Made by a program: the position numbers and the translations under genes. A stretch of 42,508 nt of DNA from Candidatus Allofournierella merdipullorum (GTDB lineage Bacteria > Bacillota > Clostridia > Oscillospirales > Ruminococcaceae), in contig DXBV01000016.1 in NCBI GenBank assembly GCA_019116345.1, forward strand, positions 1 through 42,508, read 5' to 3'. The notes beneath the pieces are model-generated. The model saw nothing but the letters and a program-made list of their open reading frames with translations, was not told the DNA's origin and made no database searches. Below, piece by piece: positions 24,627 to 32,547 of this stretch (positions are counted from its first letter, which is position 1; each line of letters opens with the position of its first letter).

Positions 24627-24662
24627 AAAAAACAGATCCTGCGGACAAAGAGGAAGGGAAAA

Positions 24663-25040
24663 ATGAGCGATAACACCTTGACGGTTCTCATTGTGGAACC
24701 GATGAAAATGCCTTATACCCGGCAGATCCCGGACACCCTGCAGGCCATGCAAAAGATCGTGGGCGGGGACATTGAGGCTGTCTATCCCCATGACGGGCCT
24801 GTGGCGCTGGTGTGCGGCAGCGAAGGGAAATCCACCGGGATGCAGCCGAACCGTTTCCTGTGCCTTGAGAACGGCAAGCCATATGATGTGGTCTGCGGCA
24901 CATTTTTTCTCGCCGGCATCCACGGCGAGAGCTTCGTGTCTCTGACGCCGGAGCAGATCCGGCGGTACCGGTCCATATACAGCCGGGGCATGGTGATGAC
25001 ACGACTGAACAAAGGAGGAAAGAAGGAGCATGAAAGATAA
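24663..25040 (+). CDS. DUF3846-domain protein
   Basis: A 125-residue protein with the DUF3846 pattern: LTVLIVEPMKMPYTRQIPD, then LQAMQKIVGGDIEAVYP, and NGKPYDVVCGTFFLAG. ATG at 24663 is preferred over an upstream TTG because GAGGAAGGG precedes it. The family is frequent in phages and ICEs and has no established function. It overlaps the SAM synthetase gene by 11 bases and so shares its transcript. Confidence 0.85.
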   Translation: MSDNTLTVLIVEPMKMPYTRQIPDTLQAMQKIVGGDIEAVYPHDGPVALVCGSEGKSTGMQPNRFLCLENGKPYDVVCGTFFLAGIHGESFVSLTPEQIRRYRSIYSRGMVMTRLNKGGKKEHER

Positions 25041-26181
25041 AACTGTTCTGACAGCGGAATCCGTCACGGCGGGCCACCCGGACAAGCTCTGCGACACCAT
25101 CGCGGACACAGTACTGGACTGCTGTCTGGAGCATGATCCCCAAGCCCGCGTCGCCTGTGAAGTCATGGCGACCGCAGGCAGGTTTATCGTTGCCGGGGAG
25201 ATCACCGCACAGGCGGTCCCGGACATCCCCGCCGTTGTGCGTGACACGGTGCGCCGTGCCGGATACGGCTGCGGGGACCTTGACATCGAAGTCCTCATCC
25301 ACCCCCAAAGCCCGGACATCGCGGGAGCGGTGGAGGGCGCCGGACAGATGGGCGCCGGCGACCAGGGCGTCATGTACGGCTACGCCTGCAGTGAGACCGA
25401 CGCCCTCCTCCCGCTCCCCGTTGTACTGGCGCACCGGCTGACCGCTCTTCTGGCCTGCGCGCGCACGATGGGCTGGATCGATGGCCTGCTGCCGGACGGT
25501 AAGGCGCAGGTGTCTGTGGAGTACGAGTTCGGTGTTCCCAAACGGATCGCCGCCATCGTCCTCTCCTGCCAGCACACGGAGGATAAGGACCTGCCCGCCC
25601 TGCGGGAGGAACTGCGGGAGTTCGTCATCACGCCTGCTCTGCGGACTTTTCCCGCAGATGCGGATACCGGGATCTACATCAATCCGTCCGGCCGGTTCGT
25701 TCTGGGCGGCTTCGAGGCGGACACCGGGCTGACGGGCCGCAAGCTGATGGTGGATACCTACGGCGGCTTGGCGCCACACGGCGGCGGCGCGCTGTCCGGC
25801 AAGGACGGCACGAAGGTAGACCGCAGCGGGACATACATGGCGCGCTACATTGCGAAAAATATCGTTGCCGCCGGTCTTGCGGAGAAATGCACTGTCACTC
25901 TGGCCTACGCCATTGGAAAGGCCGAGCCTGTTGCCGTGGATGTGGATACCCACCTCACCGGCACTTACCCGGACGAAGTACTGGAACAGGCTGTCCGGCG
26001 CCTGTTCGACCTCACACCCGCGGGCATGATACGCACCCTGCGGCTGGACCAGCCCATCTTCGCGGGTGCCTGCAATTACGGACACTTCACCAGAGAGAGC
26101 CTCCCCTGGGAACAGACGGACCGGGTCGCCCCGCTTACAAAGTTGTGCGCGGCGCTGGATCGTGGGGATACCGGGGATTGA
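25030..26181 (+). CDS. metK: S-adenosylmethionine synthetase carried by the element
   Basis: A 383-residue enzyme that makes SAM from methionine and ATP. Signature residues are present: GHPDK at 15-19, GAGDQGVMYGYA at 108-119, and the glycine-rich GGGALSGKD at 251-259 followed by TKVDRS. Length matches the family. Overlap with the DUF3846 gene and AAGGAGGAAAGAAGG upstream fix the start. Its last residues (after LPWEQTDRVAPLTK) look foreign, where a truncated gene abuts. A copy in an ICE with two DNA methyltransferases suggests it supplies their methyl donor in a new host. Confidence 0.93.
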   Translation: MKDKTVLTAESVTAGHPDKLCDTIADTVLDCCLEHDPQARVACEVMATAGRFIVAGEITAQAVPDIPAVVRDTVRRAGYGCGDLDIEVLIHPQSPDIAGAVEGAGQMGAGDQGVMYGYACSETDALLPLPVVLAHRLTALLACARTMGWIDGLLPDGKAQVSVEYEFGVPKRIAAIVLSCQHTEDKDLPALREELREFVITPALRTFPADADTGIYINPSGRFVLGGFEADTGLTGRKLMVDTYGGLAPHGGGALSGKDGTKVDRSGTYMARYIAKNIVAAGLAEKCTVTLAYAIGKAEPVAVDVDTHLTGTYPDEVLEQAVRRLFDLTPAGMIRTLRLDQPIFAGACNYGHFTRESLPWEQTDRVAPLTKLCAALDRGDTGD

Positions 26182-26567
26182 AGTATGCAGCGTCCTGTCC
26201 TTATATCGGCATTGCGCGCGATGAGCAGGAACGGCCGCTCCGGCTAGACGGGACGAAAGTATCCCTGCTGGACAAATATGGTTATACGGAACAGGACGCA
26301 AAGCAGCTCTGCCGGGAGGCGGGGCTGCTTTCGCCTGTCTACGAATTTACCGACCGGGGCGGCTGCTGGTTCTGCCCCAATGCCAAAACACGGGAACTGC
26401 GCCACCTCTACGACCACCACCCGGATCTGTGGGCCAGGATACCGGAACTGCAGGCCCTTCCGGGCAAGGTCAGCGAGAAATTCAACCGCACTATGACATT
26501 CGCGGATATCGACGCGCGGTTCCGGCAGGAAGATGACCAGTTGAACCTATTCCGCCATGCGGCGTAG
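26178..26567 (+). pseudogene. C-terminal fragment of a PAPS-reductase-family protein
   Basis: About 129 codons in the frame after metK resemble the end of phage/ICE PAPS-reductase-like proteins: CPYIGIARDEQERPLRLDG, VSLLDKYGYTEQDAKQLC, GGCWFCPNAK, and RFRQEDDQLNLF. The N-terminal PP-loop that binds ATP (SGGKDS-type) is missing; a complete relative has about 240 residues. The break coincides with the end of metK. A TTG at 26178 overlaps the metK stop as TTGA, so a shortened product could still be made. I read it as a deletion remnant, possibly still expressed. Confidence 0.7.
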
Positions 26568-26580
26568 AAGGAGGTGTACG

Positions 26581-26862
26581 ATGGACTACTATTCAGCATT
26601 TGATGACGAGATATTTGAGATCACAAGGATCATGGTCGGCCTGACTTTAAGCGATGGTCAAAGGCGTGAACTGGCGCAGGTCGTTGACAGGATCGAGGCC
26701 GCCTACCAGGCCGGCGATTTGACCAATGAGCAGCGTGGGAGGTTGTTAGATAACATTGCCGATTGCGGCATGGAACTGCCCGCCCAACTCACCAGACCGG
26801 ATACCCGCCAGCCCAGTCAGCGCGGGAAAAAGAAACAAAAGTCAAAGGAGCATGAGAGATGA
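26581..26862 (+). CDS. Small protein of unknown function
   Basis: A 93-residue acidic protein with a very basic tail (RGKKKQKSKEHER). The N-terminus reads MDYYSAFDDEIFEITRIMVG; the middle is helical (RRELAQVVDRIEAAYQAGDL). AAGGAGGTG precedes the ATG. It sits between the PAPS-reductase remnant and the YubB-like gene in the same direction. No family is recognised. Confidence 0.75.
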   Translation: MDYYSAFDDEIFEITRIMVGLTLSDGQRRELAQVVDRIEAAYQAGDLTNEQRGRLLDNIADCGMELPAQLTRPDTRQPSQRGKKKQKSKEHER

Positions 26863-26889
26863 CGCTCCCTAAAAGACGGAGGTGACTCG

Positions 26890-27603
26890 ATGCCAAACCA
26901 TATCACTAATTTGATCTCATTCGGAGATCAGCCGGAACAGGTCGCGGCCTTCCACCAAATGCTGCGGGAGCTGCGCCAGGAAGATGGCGTGTACGGCAGC
27001 ATCGACTTCAACAAACTCATCCCCATGCCGGAGTCCTTAGATATAGAGGCCGGCAGCAACACAAACGATGGTCTTGCCGCATACCGCCGCTTTATGAGTG
27101 GAGACAAGGCTGCGGAAACATTCAGGAAAGAACGCCCAGAGGCATGGGCGCTGGGGAAACGGGCATACGAGAACATCCAACAGTATGGGGCTCCCACCTG
27201 GTACGAGTGGTGCAATCGGAACTGGGGTACCAAGTGGAACGCCTATTCCTGTGCTGAAATAGATAAAAATGCTGACACGATGGAGTTCATGACAGCGTGG
27301 AGCAGTGTCCCCGGCATTTTGGAGGCCCTTTCGAGAAAATACCCGGACCAGGCTGTCTCTTACCGCTGGGCGGACGAGGATATCGGGAGCAACGTGGGAG
27401 AGGCCGTGTTCCAAAACGGGAAGATGGTCGACTCCAACATCCCCGTCCCCGGTTCCAGAGAAGCATACGAACTGGCGTCAGACATTATGGGCATCGCCCT
27501 TGAAGATCTTGACCTCTATCTTTCAGCGGATAAAAGCACCTACGAATACCGGGAAGAACCGCCAAAAGAGCGGCCCCACACGAAAGGCGGGCAGGTGCGA
27601 TGA
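26890..27603 (+). CDS. YubB/DUF1281 ferredoxin-like-fold protein
   Basis: A 237-residue protein starting MPNHITNLISFGDQPEQVAA, the usual opening of DUF1281/YubB-type proteins, with DFNKLIPMPESL, TWYEWCNRNWGTKWNAY and a late SYRWADEDIG. The YWCxxNWGTKW pattern is diagnostic. These proteins are widespread on conjugative plasmids and ICEs and their role is not known. GGAGGTG precedes the ATG, and the next gene overlaps its stop as ATGA. Confidence 0.88.
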   Translation: MPNHITNLISFGDQPEQVAAFHQMLRELRQEDGVYGSIDFNKLIPMPESLDIEAGSNTNDGLAAYRRFMSGDKAAETFRKERPEAWALGKRAYENIQQYGAPTWYEWCNRNWGTKWNAYSCAEIDKNADTMEFMTAWSSVPGILEALSRKYPDQAVSYRWADEDIGSNVGEAVFQNGKMVDSNIPVPGSREAYELASDIMGIALEDLDLYLSADKSTYEYREEPPKERPHTKGGQVR

Positions 27604-28394
27604 CGTTTTTTGAACAGGAACTTCGGAAACTGTTCGCGGACGGCGCTGTCATTAAAAATCCCCGGTTTGCCGGCCGGGCCTGTTTCGGCACGCTCGGCAA
27701 AGACCTGCGTGTCCGGGTGCAGTTCGTCACCTCCGGCCACGCAGATCACTATGACGCCATGAGCGTCTCCGTCCTGAACCGTACAGACGGCGTTGTGGAC
27801 AAACTGCGCATCCGTCTAAAGGATGTGCTGGGTATCAAGCCGGTACCCGGCAACCCCAACTTCCGCAATGGCGTATCCCCGTACATTTGGGACGATCACG
27901 GGAAAGCTGAGTGGTATGCATTCCGCCCGTCAGGCGCCGACTATGACGCCATGCGGCAGGCCGTGGGCGAATATCTGGACGTGTTCCGGGAACGAGCGAT
28001 AGAGCGGGAACATACCGGGCCGAAACTCATTTACATCTGCGCCCCCCTGCGTGGGGAGGTGGAAAAGAATATCGCCTTCGCCAGAGAGAAAGCGCGGGAG
28101 GTGTTCGCGGAGGGCGACATCCCCATCTGCCCCCATCTGATGTTCCCTCCCATTGCGGACCCGGCAAACCCCGCACAGGACCAGGCGGCACGGGAGATGG
28201 GCCTGCGGCTGGTGGAGTCCTGCCAGCAGATCAATGTCTATGGCCCCGTCTGGACAGATGGGATGTGGGCGGAGATCCACCACGCCGAAATGCTGGGGAT
28301 CCCCGTCATGACAGATCAGAAAGAGTTGGGCAGGACGCCGCCCAAGCGAAAAAACCGGGCCAGACCGGGAAAGGAGGACAAGGGTGATAGATAA
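27600..28394 (+). CDS. Two-domain protein ending in a deoxyribosyltransferase-like domain
   Basis: A 264-residue protein. Residues 1-135 are an unrecognised domain (QELRKLFADGAVIKNPRF). Residues 142-240 resemble DUF4406/DUF7768, relatives of nucleoside 2-deoxyribosyltransferases: KLIYICAPLRGEVEKNI, CPHLMFPPIADP, and YGPVWTDGMWAEIHHAEMLG. Single-domain versions are common in phages and ICEs; the fusion is less usual. The C-terminus is basic. A role in nucleotide modification is possible but not shown. Confidence 0.82.
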   Translation: MTFFEQELRKLFADGAVIKNPRFAGRACFGTLGKDLRVRVQFVTSGHADHYDAMSVSVLNRTDGVVDKLRIRLKDVLGIKPVPGNPNFRNGVSPYIWDDHGKAEWYAFRPSGADYDAMRQAVGEYLDVFRERAIEREHTGPKLIYICAPLRGEVEKNIAFAREKAREVFAEGDIPICPHLMFPPIADPANPAQDQAAREMGLRLVESCQQINVYGPVWTDGMWAEIHHAEMLGIPVMTDQKELGRTPPKRKNRARPGKEDKGDR

Positions 28395-28716
28395 AAACTC
28401 ATGCGATGAAAGAGAACGGGTGGAATTTACCGAACGGCAGATCGAGCAGATAGACGCCATAGATAATGCAGTGTACGAAACGATCCTCACATTCCTCGAC
28501 AAGACGGAAGATGAGTTTCCGTGGGATATGTATTACATCGGAGAAGTTGCGGGGGCCATCGAAGATACTCTGCTGGCGATGGGCGAGCGTGTCCACCGGC
28601 CGGCTATCCTCACAGAACCAGATGGGACCTCGCGTATCGAGGAATATATGGAACCCACCAAGCCGCCCGACAGGGCAAACCATGAGAAGAAGGAGAAACC
28701 TGCCCATGAGAGATGA
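28384..28716 (+). CDS. Small acidic protein of unknown function
   Basis: A 110-residue protein from GTG at 28384, overlapping the upstream stop by 11 bases, with AAGGAGG six bases before it. It is helical and acidic, with IEQIDAIDNAVYETILTFLD and IGEVAGAIEDTLLAMG. The C-terminus is charged (NHEKKEKPAHER), like the tail of the 26581 product. No family is recognised. The following methyltransferase gene starts inside its last codons. Confidence 0.75.
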   Translation: MIDKNSCDERERVEFTERQIEQIDAIDNAVYETILTFLDKTEDEFPWDMYYIGEVAGAIEDTLLAMGERVHRPAILTEPDGTSRIEEYMEPTKPPDRANHEKKEKPAHER

Positions 28717-29446
28717 CCGCAAATGGGAGATCATTCACGGCGACGCGCTGAAGGTGCTGCCGCAGTTTGCGCCAGACACCTTTGACGCGGTGATCACAGA
28801 CCCGCCCTACGCATCCGGCGGGCGTACCCAGGCGGAGAAGAATAAATCTACGGCAAAGAAATACTCCAGTATGGGCGACAACGCCCCGCCGCCCTTCGAC
28901 GGCGACGCCAAAGACCAGCGGTCCTGGACACGCTGGGCCGCAGAGTGGCTGTATGACGCCAGAAAAGCATGCAAACCGGGCGCGCCGGTGTGCATGTTTA
29001 TCGACTGGCGGCAGCTCCCCGCCGCCACGGACGCCCTGCAGTGGGCCGGATGGATCTGGCGCGGCACCGCCGTCTGGGACAAGGGCAACAGCCGGCCCCA
29101 GAAAGGCCGTTTCCGCCAGCAGGCGGAATACATCGTCTGGGGGTCCAACGGGGACATGCCCATCAGCCGCCCGGTACCCTGCCTGCCCGGTGTATTTAAA
29201 TACGGCAATCCCCAGAACCGCATCCACCTGACGGAAAAGCCCCTGCAGCTCATGCGGGACATCGTCCGGATCACGGAACCGGGCGGTCACATCCTCGACC
29301 CCTTCGCCGGCAGCGGCAGCACGGTGCTGGCCGCCGTGCTGGAGGGCTACTCCGCCACCGGCATCGAGGTGACGGATGCATACGCGGCACTGGCCAGGGA
29401 GAGGATCCAGCAGGCATTGGAGACGGGACAGGAGGACGTCCAATGA
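28706..29446 (+). CDS. Beta-class DNA N4/N6 methyltransferase
   Basis: A 246-residue SAM-dependent methyltransferase. The catalytic DPPY box is at 32-35 (VITDPPYASGG) and the SAM-binding DPFAGSGST at 198-206; this order, catalytic before SAM site, defines the beta class that methylates adenine N6 or cytosine N4. A TEKPLQLM segment lies between, as in many phage enzymes. AAGGAG precedes the ATG. No restriction partner is adjacent. Together with the C5 enzyme and metK it forms the methylation set of the element. Confidence 0.9.
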   Translation: MRDDRKWEIIHGDALKVLPQFAPDTFDAVITDPPYASGGRTQAEKNKSTAKKYSSMGDNAPPPFDGDAKDQRSWTRWAAEWLYDARKACKPGAPVCMFIDWRQLPAATDALQWAGWIWRGTAVWDKGNSRPQKGRFRQQAEYIVWGSNGDMPISRPVPCLPGVFKYGNPQNRIHLTEKPLQLMRDIVRITEPGGHILDPFAGSGSTVLAAVLEGYSATGIEVTDAYAALARERIQQALETGQEDVQ

Positions 29447-29498
29447 CACGCCCTTGTTTCCGCTTTGACCCGCAAGGACGTCCAATGACACGTCCTTG
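29434..29498. repeat. 23-base direct repeat at the end of the methyltransferase gene
   Basis: GGACGTCCAATGACACGCC and its continuation at 29434-29456 recur at 29476-29498 with one mismatch, 42 bases apart start to start. The first copy spans the methyltransferase stop. In the second copy CAAGGACGT and ACGTCCTTG form a perfect 9-base inverted repeat (29473-29498). It could be a small duplication or an attenuating hairpin before the next gene. Confidence 0.7.
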
Positions 29499-29517
29499 AT
29501 GGAAGGAGGGCTGCCCC

Positions 29518-29901
29518 ATAGCCAAAGAGCAATATGCGAGATTTTTCAGGAAACCCGTCAAGGTCTCCGACCTGAAGAATGAAATACCCATCATCAAGGC
29601 CGCGCCCTTTGAGATCGTGCGGGAAATCGTCCTGCCGGAGTCCAAATACCGGCGCTTTCAGGCGGACCTGCTGGCGGATGCCCCCTTCATCGCCGCACGG
29701 ACCAGACTGACCGGATACAACGAGAACACCGGCTGTTTCCGCTGCCTGCTGGTCACCACCCGCAGGCGGCGGGACGGCATCCTCGTGGACAGCGAGGGCT
29801 ACACCTACGCCCGCTACGCGGCATATGTGAAGGACAAACGGGAACTGGAGCTGGCCGGCATCCCACGGGATGACCTGGATCTCAAGGCCCGTGAGCGGTG
29901 A
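29518..29901 (+). CDS. ICE protein of unknown function, probable ATA start
   Basis: About 127 residues: after the start comes AKEQYARFFRKPVKVSDLKN, then IPIIKAAPFEIVREIVLPE, and RLTGYNENTGCFRCLLVTT. The frame closes at a stop at 29497. Between that stop and the domain there is no ATG, GTG or TTG; the first ordinary start, GTG at 29617, would remove a third of the protein. ATA at 29518 lies seven bases after AAGGAGGG. I believe similar proteins are common next to relaxase genes in clostridial ICEs (DUF6329-like), but that is from memory. Confidence 0.75.
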   Translation: MAKEQYARFFRKPVKVSDLKNEIPIIKAAPFEIVREIVLPESKYRRFQADLLADAPFIAARTRLTGYNENTGCFRCLLVTTRRRRDGILVDSEGYTYARYAAYVKDKRELELAGIPRDDLDLKARER

Positions 29902-30113
29902 ACATTTTTTCTTTCAGAGGAAAGGAGCATTGAAATCATCATACCGCCTGGAAAGGGCCGCGCCCCGCGCGGCGAGGCCACGCCGCCTCCGGCGGCGATG
30001 GCGCAAGCATAGCGCAAAGATATCTTTTGCGCGCTTGCAGGGGGATACCCCCTGACCCCAATGCCGCCTGCAGGCGGAAGATCAGCGGCTTCGCTTCGTA
30101 GGAAGGAGTATCT
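29902..30113 (+). other. oriT: Candidate origin of transfer (oriT) region
   Basis: This 212-base gap lies directly before mobC and the relaxase and is packed with inverted repeats: CGCCGCC/GGCGGCG (29981-29997), a long imperfect stem from GCAAGC (30003) to GCTTGC (30038) centred on GATATC, CAGGGGG/CCCCCTG (30038-30054), and the palindrome CCGCCTGCAGGCGG (30064-30077). Relaxase genes are usually next to their nick site, so this is the best oriT candidate in the window. A basic 41-codon frame starting at TTG 29933 behind AAAGGAG is also present and may be a leader peptide or chance. Confidence 0.6.
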
Positions 30114-30422
30114 ATGCAAAAGAAATATGAGATCTGCCTACGGCTGTCCAAAGAGGAAAAGGCCCATCTGGAAAACAGCGCCCGTCAGTGCGGCCTGTCA
30201 AAGACAGCCTATCTTCGGCGCCTCATCCTCGGTGCGGAGATCAAGGCCCTGCCTCTACGGGAGATCCGTGAACTTCGAACCGAGATCCATCACATCGGTA
30301 ACAACATCAACCAGATCGCCCGCAGCGTCAACGCGGGCATCGCCAGACCAGAGGACGCCAGACATGGGTTGTATTTGCTGGATCAGGTATATGAGCTGAT
30401 GTACCAACTGGCGAAAAGATAG
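30114..30422 (+). CDS. mobC: MobC-type relaxosome accessory protein
   Basis: A 102-residue protein. The N-terminal ribbon-helix-helix (YEICLRLSKEEKAHLENSAR, LSKTAYLRRLILG) would bind oriT. The C-terminal part has the MobC hallmark RTEIHHIGNNINQIARSVNAG. AAGGAG precedes the ATG. It ends exactly where the relaxase gene begins, as is usual for MobC/relaxase pairs. Confidence 0.92.
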   Translation: MQKKYEICLRLSKEEKAHLENSARQCGLSKTAYLRRLILGAEIKALPLREIRELRTEIHHIGNNINQIARSVNAGIARPEDARHGLYLLDQVYELMYQLAKR

Positions 30423-31829
30423 ATGGCCGTTACCAAGATCCTCGCCCGGAAGGGCAGATTGGACGTGGGCATCCGCTATGTCCTGAATGGAGATAAAACA
30501 GACGAGCAGATCCTCACCGCACATTTGAACTGTGATCCCAACCGGGAATGCCGGCAGATGTTGGATACCAAGCGCGCTGTAGGCAAGATGGACGGTGTCC
30601 AATATTACCATCTCATACAATCCTTTCAGCCAGGCGAAATTACGCCGGAACTGGCGTTGGAGATCGCCAAAGAGTTTGCCGCAGAGCATCTGGCAGGATA
30701 TGAGGCCGTGATCGGTGTGCATGTGGACAAGGGGCATATCCATGCCCACACCGTTTTCAATTCCGTCAACTATTTTACCGGAGAAAAGTATCACAGCAAC
30801 GCACAGAGCTATTACCGGCAGATCCGTGCCACCTCGGACCGCCTGTGCCGGGAACATGGCCTGTCCGTGATCATGGAGGGCAAGGCGGAAAAGGCGGTCA
30901 GTTACATCGAATGGCTGCGGCAGAGTAGGGGCCAGCCCACCTTCCGCTCCATGCTGGAGGCCGACATGCGGGAGGCCATCGAGGACGCCAATGATATCGG
31001 CCATTTCTTCCTCATCATGGAGCACAAGGGCTACGAGATCAAACACGGGAACCGTCTTGCCTTCCGCCTGCGGGGACAGGAGCGGTTCATGGTACCCGGC
31101 CGGAGGGATCCGCTGTTCACCGAGGACGGCATCCGTGCCGCCATTGCGGGGAACCTGGATGCGATCACGGCGGGGACGAGACCGGCTATCCTCTACAGGC
31201 CGCAGTACAAGCCATACCGCAGGCACCCCAAATACACCGGATTCATGGCGCTGTATGTCCATTACCTCTATCTGCTGGGCAAGGTGGGGCAGCGGCAGTA
31301 CCCGCCGAAGATGACGCCCCACCTGCGGAAGGAACTGATGAAGTTCGAGCAGTACAAGGCGCAGTTCGCCTTCCTGCGGGAGCACGGTGTCTCCACGGCG
31401 GAGGACCTGCAGGCCGTCCGTACCCGCACAGAGGAAACGCTGGCCAGCCTGACCAAGCAGCGCACCATCCTCAATGTGCGGAAGAAGAAACGGAAACAAC
31501 TTTATGACGCCCTTTCCGATGTGGAGACCCTCGCCCCGGCGAAGGAACTCTATGAGGAAGGAGTCCCTGGTATGGAAGGACAGTTCGCGCAGTACATGGA
31601 TGCTGTCACACTGCTGGAGCATGGCGGCATCCCGAAAGAAGAACTCTTGGAGGAAAAGGCCGCTCTATACCAACAGTTGGCGGATGTCAACCGGGAGATA
31701 CGCAGGGCGAGGAAGGACCTTGCCATGTGTGATACCATCGAACAAAACCGGCCCCGGATGGAACGGGATATCCAGGTGGCCGAGGACAAGGCAAAGGAGG
31801 TGGAACGAGATGAACGTAGGTGGCGGTGA
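30423..31829 (+). CDS. MOBP-type relaxase (MobA/VirD2 family)
   Basis: A 468-residue relaxase that would nick oriT and pilot the strand into the recipient. The N-terminal domain has the likely nucleophile Tyr19 (GIRYVLNG), and the metal-binding histidines His100, His105, His107, His109 in VHVDKGHIHAHTVFNSVN. The middle part (160-300) is a conserved helical domain of clostridial ICE relaxases, and the C-terminus (320-468) is a long charged coiled coil. It starts directly after mobC and overlaps pcfB by 20 bases. Confidence 0.94.
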   Translation: MAVTKILARKGRLDVGIRYVLNGDKTDEQILTAHLNCDPNRECRQMLDTKRAVGKMDGVQYYHLIQSFQPGEITPELALEIAKEFAAEHLAGYEAVIGVHVDKGHIHAHTVFNSVNYFTGEKYHSNAQSYYRQIRATSDRLCREHGLSVIMEGKAEKAVSYIEWLRQSRGQPTFRSMLEADMREAIEDANDIGHFFLIMEHKGYEIKHGNRLAFRLRGQERFMVPGRRDPLFTEDGIRAAIAGNLDAITAGTRPAILYRPQYKPYRRHPKYTGFMALYVHYLYLLGKVGQRQYPPKMTPHLRKELMKFEQYKAQFAFLREHGVSTAEDLQAVRTRTEETLASLTKQRTILNVRKKKRKQLYDALSDVETLAPAKELYEEGVPGMEGQFAQYMDAVTLLEHGGIPKEELLEEKAALYQQLADVNREIRRARKDLAMCDTIEQNRPRMERDIQVAEDKAKEVERDERRWR

Positions 31830-32460
31830 AGCGGCTGACCAGTTGGTGCGCATGATGCTCTCTGGCGGAGAAGTGGCCGTCCGGCTGTCCGGGTCGGCAG
31901 CCAAGAACCTGCTGGCCCTGTCGCTGGCTTTGGCCAAAAACCATAAGAAGATCTGCGGCAAGATCAATATGGGCAAAATGCTGCGGGAGACGCGGGATGT
32001 CCGGACCTTCCCCATGACGCAAGAGGAATACCGGACCTTCCAGAAGGAAGCCAGGGAGAAGAAACTGCTGTATGCGGCGATCAAGGAAACGCACGATCCC
32101 AACGATAAGAACAGTATGGTGGATGTAGTCATGCCGGTGACTGAGGTAGAGCGGGCAAACCTGGTCTTTGAGAAAATGCAGTATAAGCAGCCGGGAACGA
32201 ACCAGCAGCAGGAACAGGACGCCCCCTCCAAAGAGAAGCAGCCGGAGACGCCAAAAAAAGATTCCCGGTCGGGACGCGGCTCGCGCGATACAAGCACCAA
32301 CTCGCCTATACACGTAAAGAGCGTGATGAGGACGACGAGTGAGGAACGCCCTTCCGTAGAAGTACGCCTGAAGGGGTATCGCGCGCAGTTGGATGAGCAG
32401 CGCCGGAGCGCCCCGGCCAGACAAAAGGTCAAAACCAAGAACAGGGCAAAGGGCCGGTGA
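31810..32460 (+). CDS. PcfB-like conjugation protein (DUF3801)
   Basis: A 216-residue protein. The DUF3801 domain (about 1-120) reads GEVAVRLSGSAAKNLLALSL, MLRETRDVRTFPMTQEEY and KKLLYAAIKETHDPNDKNSM. The C-terminal 90 residues are low-complexity, polar and basic. PcfB of pCF10 is a relaxosome accessory factor that links the relaxase to the coupling protein; its position between relaxase and VirD4 supports this. AAGGAGGTGG precedes the ATG, inside the relaxase end. Confidence 0.88.
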   Translation: MNVGGGEAADQLVRMMLSGGEVAVRLSGSAAKNLLALSLALAKNHKKICGKINMGKMLRETRDVRTFPMTQEEYRTFQKEAREKKLLYAAIKETHDPNDKNSMVDVVMPVTEVERANLVFEKMQYKQPGTNQQQEQDAPSKEKQPETPKKDSRSGRGSRDTSTNSPIHVKSVMRTTSEERPSVEVRLKGYRAQLDEQRRSAPARQKVKTKNRAKGR

Positions 32461-32547
32461 CGCCCGTTCTGTTCGTCAATTATGCTGGCTATTCCCATGC
32501 GCTTCGGGTATTGTTACGTTAGAAAACGATAAAGGAGTGTACCGATC

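Noticed and set aside
24688-26301. A 537-codon minus-strand frame opposite metK
   Set aside because: Shadow of metK and the DUF3846 gene; no motif and no start signal.
29933-30055. A basic 41-codon frame from TTG in the oriT candidate
   Set aside because: It has a fair ribosome binding site, but its Arg-rich sequence follows from the GC-rich repeats; kept only as a remark.
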